Shown: positions 47,192 to 55,375 of the stretch, piece by piece
Numbering within the stretch: the stretch's first letter is position 1
Layout of the letters: the number at the start of each line of letters is the position of its first letter
Origin: Desulfococcus multivorans
Lineage (GTDB): Bacteria > Desulfobacterota > Desulfobacteria > Desulfobacterales > Desulfococcaceae
DNA: 64,000 nt
NCBI RefSeq assembly: GCF_001854245.1
Contig: NZ_CP015381.1
Coordinates: 1-64,000 of the forward strand
Direction: 5' to 3'
The notes under the pieces: model-generated
What the model was told of the DNA's origin: nothing
Seen by the model: the letters and a program-made list of their open reading frames with translations, nothing else
The model's database searches: none
Translations under genes and position numbers: made by a program

Positions 47192-48190
47192 ATGACCATG
47201 ACTATCGGCCTGACCTACGACCTGCGGTCTGAGTATCTCGCCCAGGGCTATTCGGCGTTGGAGACGGCGGAGTTCGATCGGGACGACACTATCGCAGCCA
47301 TTGAAACGACCCTTCGGGAGCTGGGTCACCGAACCGAGCGTATCGGGAACGGGCGTCGGCTGGTCGAGGCCCTGGCAGGGGGGCGGCGCTGGGACCTGGT
47401 ATTCAATATCGCGGAAGGGCTCAACGGCATCGGCCGGGAGGCTCAGGTGCCGGCGATGCTGGATCTCTACGGGATTCCCTACACCTTTTCCGACCCCATG
47501 GTCATGAGCTTGACGCTGCACAAAGGGATGACCAAACATGTGATCCGGGACGCCGGTGTCCCCACCAGCGATTTTCTTGTTGCGGAGAGCGGGGCCGATG
47601 TCCGGAGGGTCGGCTTCATGCCGCCCTACTTTATCAAACCCGTGGCCGAAGGAACGGGCAAAGGCGTCAGCCCCGCCTCGATCATCCGGGACCGAAGCGC
47701 TCTCGTTCAAGCCTGTGAGGAGATGATCCAGGATTTCCGCCAGGCCGTCATCATCGAGCCGTACCTGCCCGGCCGAGAGTTCACCGTGGGTATTCTGGGA
47801 ACCGGCACCGTTGCGCGCATACTGGGAACTATGGAGGTGCACCTGAAAGATACGGCCGAGCCGGGAGTCTATTCCTATGTGAACAAGGAGGAGTGTGAGG
47901 CGCGTGTCGTCTACCGCCTGGTCCGGGCCCTGGATGATCCCGTGGTTGCCGAAGCCGAAGACGTGGCCCTTTCGGCCTGGCGGGTACTGGGGTGTCGGGA
48001 CGCGGGACGGATAGATATCCGTTGCGATGCCGGAGGGCGGCCGCTGTTCATCGAGGTCAATCCCCTGGCCGGCATTCATCCCCAACACTCGGATCTGCCC
48101 ATTATCTGCAATCAACTGGGCTTTTCCTACCGGAGACTGGTTCAGGCCATCGTCGAGTCGGCCGTTGTCCGGATACGGAAGCCGGGTTGA
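47192..48190 (+). CDS. ATP-grasp ligase, D-Ala-D-Ala ligase-like (first of two)
   Basis: A 332-residue ATP-grasp enzyme expected to join an amino acid carboxylate, via acyl phosphate, to an amine. DLVFNIAEGLNGIGREAQVPAMLDLYGIPYTFSDPMVMSLTLHKGMTKHV parallels the Ddl N-domain. YFIKPVAEGTGKGVSPAS is the nucleotide-binding loop, and GRIDIRCDAGGRPLFIEVNPLAGIHPQHSDLP holds the two Mg ligands (Asp, Glu, Asn). It starts MTMTIGLTYDLRSEYLAQGYS, unlike true Ddl. The start at 47192 has GAGGAG upstream; TGATG joins it to the next gene. Confidence 0.88.
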   Translation: MTMTIGLTYDLRSEYLAQGYSALETAEFDRDDTIAAIETTLRELGHRTERIGNGRRLVEALAGGRRWDLVFNIAEGLNGIGREAQVPAMLDLYGIPYTFSDPMVMSLTLHKGMTKHVIRDAGVPTSDFLVAESGADVRRVGFMPPYFIKPVAEGTGKGVSPASIIRDRSALVQACEEMIQDFRQAVIIEPYLPGREFTVGILGTGTVARILGTMEVHLKDTAEPGVYSYVNKEECEARVVYRLVRALDDPVVAEAEDVALSAWRVLGCRDAGRIDIRCDAGGRPLFIEVNPLAGIHPQHSDLPIICNQLGFSYRRLVQAIVESAVVRIRKPG

Positions 48191-49179
48191 TGCGGGTCGT
48201 CATTGTTCACGACAGTGTTTCGGCATCGGATCGCCCCGATGCGCTGGATGTGGTGGTCCAGGCCCGGGCCGTGGCCACAGCCCTCGAGGAACTGGGTCAT
48301 TCGGTCGAGATTCTTCCCTGCACGCTCGATCTTGCAGGCCTCTGCGACGCCCTGAGGTCCCGTCGGCCTGAAAGGGTTTTTAACCTGGTGGAATCCCTGG
48401 CCGGGCATGGACGCCTGATTCACCTGGTACCGTCATGTCTGGACGCTCTGGGCTATTCCTACACCGGCGCGAGAACGGCGCCGCTGTTCCTGTCCTCACA
48501 CAAGGTTTTAGCCAAGGATCGCTTGAAACGGTTCGGTCTGCCCACGGCCGAATGGGTGGGGCCCTGCCCCGGATCTCCCCCGCCTGAGCATACGAGCATA
48601 AAAGCAGGCGTCTGGATCATCAAGTCCGTCTGGGAGCATGCATCCATCGGTCTGGACGAGAACGGCCTGGTCGCCGTGTCGGACATCCGCGAATTATGGT
48701 CTTTACTGGAAGCGCGCGCGCCGGATCTTGGGAAACTCTGTTTTGCCGAGTGCTACATCGAGGGGCGCGAGTTCAACCTCTCCCTTCTGGCCCAACCGGG
48801 TGGACCGCGGGTATTGCCGCCCGCGGAGATCCGTTTCGAGGGGTATCCCGTCGGAAAGGCGCGGATCGTCGACTACCGCGCCAAGTGGGATGCCGCGTCC
48901 TTTGAATATCATCATACGCCTCGGGGCTTTGATTTTGGCCCCGAGGATGCCGGGCTTCTGGCCGAGCTTCAGGACCTGGCCCGGAATGCCTGGGCCGCTT
49001 TCGGACTATCGGGTTATGCCCGGGTGGATTTTCGGGTGGACGAAAACGGGCAGCCCTGGATTCTGGAAATCAACGCCAATCCCTGTCTGTCGCCGGACGC
49101 CGGTTTTGCAGCGGCCCTGGACCGGGCCGGAATTTCCTATACCGAGGCCGTCGGGTATATCCTGGCGGACGTGGTTTAG
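48190..49179 (+). CDS. ATP-grasp ligase, D-Ala-D-Ala ligase-like (second)
   Basis: A 329-residue paralogue of the preceding protein but well diverged. FNLVESLAGHGRLIHLVPSCLDALGYSYTGARTAPLFLSSHKVLAKDRL again mirrors the Ddl N-domain. WIIKSVWEHASIGLDENGLV is the ATP loop, and GYARVDFRVDENGQPWILEINANPCLSPDAGF gives the Mg-binding Asp, Glu and Asn. Arg-Asp-Tyr in RIVDYRAKWD may be in substrate contact. Its ATG overlaps the previous TGA. Two different ligases in a row suggest two successive condensations or one for each end of a substrate. Confidence 0.88.
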   Translation: MRVVIVHDSVSASDRPDALDVVVQARAVATALEELGHSVEILPCTLDLAGLCDALRSRRPERVFNLVESLAGHGRLIHLVPSCLDALGYSYTGARTAPLFLSSHKVLAKDRLKRFGLPTAEWVGPCPGSPPPEHTSIKAGVWIIKSVWEHASIGLDENGLVAVSDIRELWSLLEARAPDLGKLCFAECYIEGREFNLSLLAQPGGPRVLPPAEIRFEGYPVGKARIVDYRAKWDAASFEYHHTPRGFDFGPEDAGLLAELQDLARNAWAAFGLSGYARVDFRVDENGQPWILEINANPCLSPDAGFAAALDRAGISYTEAVGYILADVV

Positions 49180-49276
49180 GCTGAAGACGGAAGGGGTGGG
49201 CTTCGGAAAAACGGCATGCTTATCCCCCTTCGTCTTTCAGCCGCTTTCCGGTCAACATCGCGAAAATCGAAAGATG
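49179..49276. repeat. GGCTGAAGACGG inverted repeat joined to a palindromic-element right arm
   Basis: GGCTGAAGACGGAAGGGG (49179-49196) and CCCCTTCGTCTTTCAGCC (49225-49242) form a near-perfect hairpin like that at 12424-12520. It is followed by TCCGGTCAACATCGCG and AAAATCGAAAGATGAG, the right part of the common element. The right arm ends 13 bases before the next start codon. Confidence 0.75.
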
Positions 49277-49289
49277 AGAAGTGACAACC

Positions 49290-51542
49290 ATGCTGCGCAT
49301 TCGACGCGTTTATGACGACACCTTGCCGGTAAATCGGGAAATCATCCGACAGGTCAAAGAGATCCTGCGGACCCGTTTCCCGGCAGCGCCCCGGGAGGAC
49401 ATCGATCAACTCGGTGAAAAACTCCGAAATCCCTTCAAACAGCGCTTTCGGAGCGTCCTTTTCGTCGCCCAGACCCTGAAAGGCCGGGTTCAAGGGTTTG
49501 CGCTTTTACTGCACGAGCCGGAGATCGGATTCACCTTTCTGGACTGGATCGCCATGGCCGGCGGGAAGGCCGGCAGCGGCATCGGCGGGGCTCTTTATGA
49601 CAGGGTTCGGCAGGAATCTCTGGCGTTGGCGGTTAAGGGGCTGTTTTTCGAATGTCTGCCCGACGCCCCGGACCGTTGTCCCGATACGGCGCTCCTCAAG
49701 GAGAATCAGGATCGACTTCGCTTTTATGAACAATATGGCGCCCGTCCCATTGTCGACACGGCTTATGAATCTCCCGTCAATGCGGGGGATACCTGCATGC
49801 CCCATCTTGTCTATGACGGTCTGGAAGCCCAGCGGCCGTTGCGCAGGAGCTTTGCCCGGAAGGTGGTCCGGGCCGTTCTGGAGCGTAAATATGCCGCTCT
49901 GTGTCCGGCCGACTACGTGGAGCGGGTGGTGGCTTCCTTCAGGGATGATCCGGTGGCGCTGCGGGAATACCGGTATCTCAAGCCCGAGGCCGCAAGAACC
50001 CGCGTCGATATTCGAACCATGGAGCAGATTCCGCTGATCGTCAACGATCGCCACGACATTCACCATGTGCATGATCGGGGCTATGTGGAGGCTCCGGTTC
50101 GGGTCCGGAGCATCCTGGCCGAACTGGAGAAGAGCGGGCGTTTCACCCTGATCAAGCCCCAAGCCTTTCCCGACAAGCACATCCTGGCTGTCCATGATTC
50201 CGACCTCTTCGGTTATCTCCGGCGGGCCTGTGCCGAGGTGCCCGAGGGAAAATCCGTTTATCCCTATATTTTCCCCATCCGCAACAAGGCCCGCCCGCCT
50301 AAGGAGCCGTCGGTGCTGGCGGGCTATTACTGCATCGACACGTTTACACCTGTCAATCGAAACGCCTACCCCGCGGCGCGGCGGGGCGTGGACTGCGTCC
50401 TGACGGCGGTCCGGGAAATTCTGCGCGGTCATCGCCTGGCCTACGCTCTGGTGCGGCCCCCGGGTCATCACGCCGAGCGGCAGGCCTTCGGCGGCTTCTG
50501 CTATTTCAACAACACCGCCGTTGCAGCGCAGTATCTCTGCGCTTACGGTAAGGTGGCTATCCTTGATATCGACTACCATCACGGTAACGGACAGCAGGAC
50601 ATCTTTTATCAGCGGAACGATGTGCTGACCCTCTCCATCCATGGTCACCCCAGTTTTGCCTACCCCTATTTCAGCGGATTTGCAGAGGAACAGGGGGACG
50701 GTGACGGCGAAGGCTTCAACCTCAATCTGCCGCTTCCGGAAGCTGTTGACGGCCCTGTCTATCGGCGCACCCTTGAAAAAGCCGTCACCCGGATCCGGGA
50801 TTTCAACCCTCAATTCCTGGTGGTGGCCCTGGGGCTGGATACGGCCAAGGGAGATCCCACCGGAACCTGGTCGCTCCGAGTGAAGGATTTCGAGGAGAAC
50901 GGCCGCATCATTGGAGCCATGGGGTTCCCGACAGTCGTTATCCAGGAAGGAGGATACCGAAATCGCACCCTCGGCAGGAACGCCATGGGATTCTTCAAAG
51001 GCCTGATCGAGGCGCACCACCACTGGGGCCGAAACCGGCAGGAGCCCCGGGAGCGGCTTCATGGGGTCGGTTTCCGTGAAGTTATAGAGCCCCCGGACGT
51101 GGAGCGGGTGCGTCGATTGGTGGATATCACCGGTTTCTTCTCGGCCGAAGAGGTGGCGATCGCCGCTGAACTGGTTCAGGAGCGACTTGAGAAGGGACCC
51201 GACAGCGGCTATGAATTTGTTATGGGCGACCATTACGGGCGCCTGGCCGGGTATACCTGCTTCGGCCGGATTCCCGGTACGACGGCCAGTTTTGATCTCT
51301 ACTGGATCGCCGTCCATCCGGAGTTCCAGGGCCGGGGCCTGGGACGGCGTCTGCTCCAGGAGTCCGAAAGACGAATCAAGGCGGTCGGCGGGGCGCGCAT
51401 CTATGTCGACACCTCTCAACGGTCTCAGTACGCCGGCACCCGGGCGTTCTATGAAAGCTGCGGATACCGACTCGAGACCGTGCTGGCCGATTTTTACAGT
51501 CCCGGAGACGGGAAGGCCATATACTGCAAAGTCATCGGTTGA
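49290..51542 (+). CDS. GNAT-histone-deacetylase-like-GNAT trifunctional protein
   Basis: A 750-residue fusion. Residues about 1-185 are a GNAT acetyltransferase-like domain (AMAGGKAGSGIGGALYDRVR is the acetyl-CoA loop, though not the classical Q/RxxGxG/A). About 250-590 is an arginase/deacetylase fold of the acetylpolyamine amidohydrolase/HDAC class II group: RPPGHHAERQAFGGFCYFNN (active-site His pair near residue 390), DIDYHHGNGQQD (Zn-binding Asp and His) and VIQEGGY. About 600-750 is a canonical GNAT (IAVHPEFQGRGLGRRLLQESERR). Joining an amide deacetylase to acetyltransferases suggests reversible N-acetylation of one small amine. Start ATG 49290 preferred over GTG 49281. Confidence 0.9.
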   Translation: MLRIRRVYDDTLPVNREIIRQVKEILRTRFPAAPREDIDQLGEKLRNPFKQRFRSVLFVAQTLKGRVQGFALLLHEPEIGFTFLDWIAMAGGKAGSGIGGALYDRVRQESLALAVKGLFFECLPDAPDRCPDTALLKENQDRLRFYEQYGARPIVDTAYESPVNAGDTCMPHLVYDGLEAQRPLRRSFARKVVRAVLERKYAALCPADYVERVVASFRDDPVALREYRYLKPEAARTRVDIRTMEQIPLIVNDRHDIHHVHDRGYVEAPVRVRSILAELEKSGRFTLIKPQAFPDKHILAVHDSDLFGYLRRACAEVPEGKSVYPYIFPIRNKARPPKEPSVLAGYYCIDTFTPVNRNAYPAARRGVDCVLTAVREILRGHRLAYALVRPPGHHAERQAFGGFCYFNNTAVAAQYLCAYGKVAILDIDYHHGNGQQDIFYQRNDVLTLSIHGHPSFAYPYFSGFAEEQGDGDGEGFNLNLPLPEAVDGPVYRRTLEKAVTRIRDFNPQFLVVALGLDTAKGDPTGTWSLRVKDFEENGRIIGAMGFPTVVIQEGGYRNRTLGRNAMGFFKGLIEAHHHWGRNRQEPRERLHGVGFREVIEPPDVERVRRLVDITGFFSAEEVAIAAELVQERLEKGPDSGYEFVMGDHYGRLAGYTCFGRIPGTTASFDLYWIAVHPEFQGRGLGRRLLQESERRIKAVGGARIYVDTSQRSQYAGTRAFYESCGYRLETVLADFYSPGDGKAIYCKVIG

Positions 51543-51545
51543 AAA

Positions 51546-51609
51546 TCCTGTCTCGACTTTCATAGGCCGGTGCCTCTGTCCGGTCAACATCATGAACGTC
51601 GAAAGTGAA
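51546..51609. repeat. Palindromic element, degenerate full copy
   Basis: Left end TCCTGTCTCGACTTTCAT, centre AGGCCGGTGCCTCTGTCCGG, right end ATGAACGTCGAAAGTGAAT. It directly follows the GNAT-deacetylase gene. The gap 51610-52009 holds no supported gene. Confidence 0.75.
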
Positions 51610-52009
51610 TAGGAAATTCTTCCGGTGATAAATTTTTCCTGACACGTGGAAAAAACTCCGACACCCTCCCCATCCGATATCCCATTTCCCATCCATGGGT
51701 TGTGTCAATAAAACAAGCTTTTTCAAAATATTGTGATCCTGTCTTTCGGATCCTGCTGGTATGGAAATTGCTCCATGTGAGACGGCTATTCAATGAGTTT
51801 CTCTGCAGCCTTCCGAGCTGCGCAGGTATCTGATGCCGGCCCGTAAACTTGTGGGTCCGGCGGCCCTCATCGGATCTCCGCCCAATGTCCAGGCCTGCGG
51901 CTCGCGCTGTTTCAGATCGCCGATACGGATCTCCATGAAGAATGCGGCCGCCCCGGCCTCTTGTGGCACCAGGCCCTGGTATACGGATGGTATCCAGAAA
52001 GGAGAAAAA

Positions 52010-52912
52010 ATGGAGCAACGGATAAAGGTTCTCATGGTGGATGATGAGGCCCAGTTTCGGGCGACGACATCCAGGATATTGAACAAGAAAGGCTTTGCAA
52101 CCACCATTGCCGGCAGCGGTGAGGAGGCGATCGGGATTCTGGAGGAGCACCCTCAGGACGTGATCATTCTCGACATCAAGATGCCCGGCATGGACGGACA
52201 CGAGGCTCTGAGCGAAATCAGGAGAATACGCCCGGAAACCCAGGTGATCATGCTCACCGGTCACGGAGCCGGGGATTCCGCCAAAGCATCCCTCGGAAAG
52301 GGCGCTTTCGACTATCTCAGCAAGCCGTGCGACATCGATCTTCTGGCCTTGAAAATCAAAGAAGCGTTTAAGGCGTCCCACAAGGATTTCAAAAAAGAGG
52401 AAAAGAACGCCGGCAACATCATGATCCATATCGAGGATTACACCACCATCCGGCCGGAGCAGACGGTAAGGGAAGCCATTCAGGCCCTCATGCGCTCCTT
52501 CGAAGGGTTGATTTCCTCGAGTCGTGTCATGGAAACCGGGCATCGTTCCCTTCTGGTCCGCGGTCCCGGTCAGGATGTGATCGGCATCATCAGCATCCTG
52601 GACCTCCTCGAGGCGGTTCGACCGGGCTATCTGAGCGCGGCGAAGCCCTCCATGGCCGACAGCATCCAGTATTCGCGGATGTTCTGGACCGGTCTGTTTT
52701 CAAGCCAGGTCAAGGCCCTGGCCGATAAATCCGTAGCGGAGGTCATGTCCGATACTCCGCCGTGCATGGATGAGGATACCAACCTGATGGAGCTGGCCGA
52801 CTTCATGTACACCCATCAGGTCAGGCGGGTGCTCATCACCCGTGCGGACAGGGTCGTCGGCGTGGTTCGTGAGCAGGAGCTGTTTTTTGAAATGGCTCAT
52901 ATCATTTTTTAA
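52010..52912 (+). CDS. Response regulator receiver protein with CBS-domain pair
   Basis: A 300-residue protein. The receiver domain is residues 5-125 with Asp11/Asp12 (MVDDE), phospho-acceptor Asp55 (VIILDIKMPGMDG), Thr in MLTGHG and Lys in YLSKPCD. Residues about 140-300 hold two CBS motifs (IEDYTTIRPEQTVREAIQALM ... GIISILDLLEAV and VAEVMSDTPPCMDEDTNLMELADFMYTHQVRRVLITRADRVVGVV), which usually bind adenine nucleotides. There is no DNA-binding domain, so output is probably by protein contact. The start at 52010 follows GAAAGGAGAAAAA. It is 47 bases before an SLC13 transporter gene, a pairing that recurs in deltaproteobacteria as I recall; regulation of transport is the likely role. Confidence 0.9.
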   Translation: MEQRIKVLMVDDEAQFRATTSRILNKKGFATTIAGSGEEAIGILEEHPQDVIILDIKMPGMDGHEALSEIRRIRPETQVIMLTGHGAGDSAKASLGKGAFDYLSKPCDIDLLALKIKEAFKASHKDFKKEEKNAGNIMIHIEDYTTIRPEQTVREAIQALMRSFEGLISSSRVMETGHRSLLVRGPGQDVIGIISILDLLEAVRPGYLSAAKPSMADSIQYSRMFWTGLFSSQVKALADKSVAEVMSDTPPCMDEDTNLMELADFMYTHQVRRVLITRADRVVGVVREQELFFEMAHIIF

Positions 52913-52927
52913 TTGTTTGAAATCAAT

Positions 52928-52944
52928 TTGACATCGATCGTCAA
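52928..52944. promoter_or_regulatory. TTGAC-GTCAA inverted repeat before the SLC13 gene
   Basis: TTGACATCGATCGTCAA lies between the regulator and transporter genes: five-base arms around an ATCGAT core. Could be an operator; evidence is only the symmetry. Confidence 0.3.
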
Positions 52945-52959
52945 TGAAGGAGGAGGGTT

Positions 52960-54897
52960 ATGAATCCATCAATAAAATCCGGTGACGCCCGAACCGATCA
53001 TGATCTTGCGTCATCCCACGCTGTGGATGCACCCGTGACCCGAAAGAGCGCCATCAGGAAAAAGAAAGCTTCCGGCTATGACAAGTATGTTGATTGGAAG
53101 CTGTTTATCATCCCTGTGGTGTTGCTCTTCGGCATTTTGATCATGCCGACGCCATACAGCATGAAAGACGTGGGTACGGAATACAAGGTCGGCCCCAAAG
53201 CGGTGACCAACTTCCTCGCCAAGGCGCTTTTTAACCAGGAAACGCCTTATCTCGAACAGTGGCAGCTCCTTACGGTTCAGATCATGGACCAGAACATGCG
53301 GATGGGCGCCCTGGGCAAGGACCGCTTCCTGAAAAGAGACGCCAAGTGGCTCAGGCAGAACAAGATCGCCTCGGACAAGGTCAATCTGGCGCAGGCCATG
53401 GCCTGGGTCAGCGACAATGTTCCGGATGAACGGTTTCGCGGACTCATGAAAAGTGCGCTGGATCTTCGCAGGGACAACCTCAAATACGAAACCCTGACGG
53501 GAGATGACAAGGCAGCCGCCGATACCGGCGCCTGGCACATCCAGGTCGCCATCGCCATGGGCGCCTTCGTGGTCTTCTGTTTTCTGACGGAGTGCATCCC
53601 GCTTCCCGCCGTCTCCTTCTGCACCGGTCTTCTGCTGGTCTTCACCGGCGTGGTCACCCGCTCCGAAGTGGCCCAGCTCTACTGGGATGACGCCGTCTGG
53701 TTCATCATGGGCAGCCTCATGTTCGCGGCCGCCTTCGTCAAGACCGGGGTGGACAAGCGGGTCTGCCTGGCCATGTTCAAGAAACTCGCGGTTCCCAACG
53801 TGAAGATGATCAGCATGATTTTCTTTCTGATCATCTCACCGCTGGCGGCCGTCATCTCGGACCACGCATTGGCGGCCATGTTCCTCCCCATCGCCATGCT
53901 GCTCTATCAGAACAGTCTGACCCAGGAAATCCCGGAGGACCCCGAGCTGGGCAAAATGCTGATGATTTCCATCGCCATGGCCTGCAATATCGGTGGGCCC
54001 GGCGCCCCGTCGGGCGGTGCTCGCAACGTCATCCTGATGACCTATCTGAGCGACATGTTCGGCATGGATATCGGCTATTTTCAGTGGATCACCTACTGTG
54101 CGCCCTTTCTCGTCGTCATGATCCCGGCCACCTGGCTGCTGGTCAACTGGCAGTTCAAGCCCCGCATTCATTCTCTGGCGCCGGCCATGGACCAACTCAG
54201 GAAAGAGATCGACAAGATGGGCGGCTGGAGCCGGAACCAGATCAGTGCCCTCATCATCTTCGTCATCATGGTCTTCGGCTGGTTCACGGAGAAAACCTTC
54301 TATGAAATGGGGATCTTACCCATTCGATTGGGCCTGGGCGTCCTGGCCATGGCCGGCGCGGTAGCCTACCTTATGGCCGGCATCGTGAACTGGCGGGATT
54401 ACCAGGAAAAGGTGGACTGGGGCGTGGTCTGGCTCTACGCCGGCGCCATCATCTTCGGCCGCACCCTGGACGGCACCGGTGCAGCCTATTGGCTGGCCCG
54501 GAGCGTCATGGACCTGCTCGCGCCCCTGGGCATGAATTCAGGACTGCCGCTTCTGGCCATATCCAACGGGATCACGGCCGTTGTCACCAACCTCATGGCG
54601 GACGGACCGGCCGCGGCGGCCGTGGGGCCCATCACGCTGAACATGGCGGGGCTCGCCCACCCGGGCACGGCCTACCTGCCCTTCATGGCCATGTCCACGG
54701 CCATCGCCTCTTCTTTTGCATACTGCCTGATTATCGGCACGCCGCCCAACGCCATCGTCTATGCCAGCGGTTACCTCGAACCCAAGGACTTTCTGCGGGT
54801 CGGCATCCCGCTCTGGTTCCTGGCCAACATCGTTCTGCTGCTTCTGACCGCGGTGTATTGGGTCGTCCGGGGATTCGGGGCACTGCCGAACTTCTGA
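52960..54897 (+). CDS. SLC13/DASS-family sodium-coupled anion transporter
   Basis: A 645-residue permease, larger than the usual 450-500 because of an N-terminal extension of about 190 residues with one membrane helix (WKLFIIPVVLLFGILIMP) and a soluble region with YLEQWQLLTVQIMDQN. The transport core has about eleven helices plus re-entrant loops. SDHALAAMFLPIAM and GGPGAPSGGARN resemble the first SNT-type site, and LMADGPAAAAVGPITL the second half; GTPPNAIVYASGYL is the conserved C-terminal motif. Substrates in the family are sulfate or dicarboxylates. The start follows AAGGAGGAGGG. Translated after the CBS response regulator. Confidence 0.92.
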   Translation: MNPSIKSGDARTDHDLASSHAVDAPVTRKSAIRKKKASGYDKYVDWKLFIIPVVLLFGILIMPTPYSMKDVGTEYKVGPKAVTNFLAKALFNQETPYLEQWQLLTVQIMDQNMRMGALGKDRFLKRDAKWLRQNKIASDKVNLAQAMAWVSDNVPDERFRGLMKSALDLRRDNLKYETLTGDDKAAADTGAWHIQVAIAMGAFVVFCFLTECIPLPAVSFCTGLLLVFTGVVTRSEVAQLYWDDAVWFIMGSLMFAAAFVKTGVDKRVCLAMFKKLAVPNVKMISMIFFLIISPLAAVISDHALAAMFLPIAMLLYQNSLTQEIPEDPELGKMLMISIAMACNIGGPGAPSGGARNVILMTYLSDMFGMDIGYFQWITYCAPFLVVMIPATWLLVNWQFKPRIHSLAPAMDQLRKEIDKMGGWSRNQISALIIFVIMVFGWFTEKTFYEMGILPIRLGLGVLAMAGAVAYLMAGIVNWRDYQEKVDWGVVWLYAGAIIFGRTLDGTGAAYWLARSVMDLLAPLGMNSGLPLLAISNGITAVVTNLMADGPAAAAVGPITLNMAGLAHPGTAYLPFMAMSTAIASSFAYCLIIGTPPNAIVYASGYLEPKDFLRVGIPLWFLANIVLLLLTAVYWVVRGFGALPNF

Positions 54898-54919
54898 TCC
54901 CAGCGGCAGCTTTCCAACA

Positions 54920-54958
54920 GGGAAACCGCCTTCCGGCTTATGGGGAGGACGGTTTCCC
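54920..54958 (+). terminator. Hairpin after the SLC13 gene
   Basis: GGGAAACCG and CGGTTTCCC flank an inner C-rich/G-rich pairing, 22 bases after the stop. No T run follows, so termination is uncertain. Confidence 0.5.
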
Positions 54959-55143
54959 ACCCCCCTTCCGGGGGTATTTCCCCACCCATCATTGACTTGA
55001 GCGCTTTTATGCATAATTAATTTGCTTAAAACGTTTTGATTTGCTTGAGTCGCCTCTCGCTCAGCATGGCGTCTTTTCGACCGCAGGTTCCTTCACTTCC
55101 GCGCTTTTTCATTCTTCTTGGTAGCGGGTTTGCTTCATCGAAA

Positions 55144-55206
55144 CTCAACTTTCGACTGTCATCGGCCATATCCATCCGGTCACCATCATGAAAGTCGAAA
55201 GTTGAA
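55144..55206. repeat. Palindromic element, full 63-bp copy with perfect 7-bp flanking duplication
   Basis: CTCAACTTTCGACTGTCA ... ATGAAAGTCGAAAGTTGAA, centre GGCCATATCCATCCGGTCACC. ATCGAAA occurs at 55137-55143 and again at 55207-55213. The rest of the gap 54959-55375 shows no gene. Confidence 0.9.
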
Positions 55207-55375
55207 ATCGAAAGAAAACGCTTTTTTTCCCTGTACGGGAGACGGCGGGAATACGGCCGCAAAAATGCGCCGGATACGTGTTCGCCCGAACATTGATGTG
55301 TGCCGGCGGATGTTGTCTCGCGCGGAGACCGGCCGATAATTCGGATCCGGGCTTGAAACACGGAGGATGAAAACA

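Noticed and set aside
47008-47232. Small frame between kamA and the first ATP-grasp gene
   Set aside because: Overlaps both neighbours, has no ribosome site and no motif.
49506-51692. 728-residue minus-strand frame opposite the GNAT-deacetylase-GNAT gene
   Set aside because: Low-complexity Gly/Gln/His-rich translation, no motif; the opposite strand encodes three recognisable domains.
55026-55140. Possible small basic peptide on the minus strand
   Set aside because: Charged reading frame but no ribosome site, and stops appear soon in the likely ATG frame.
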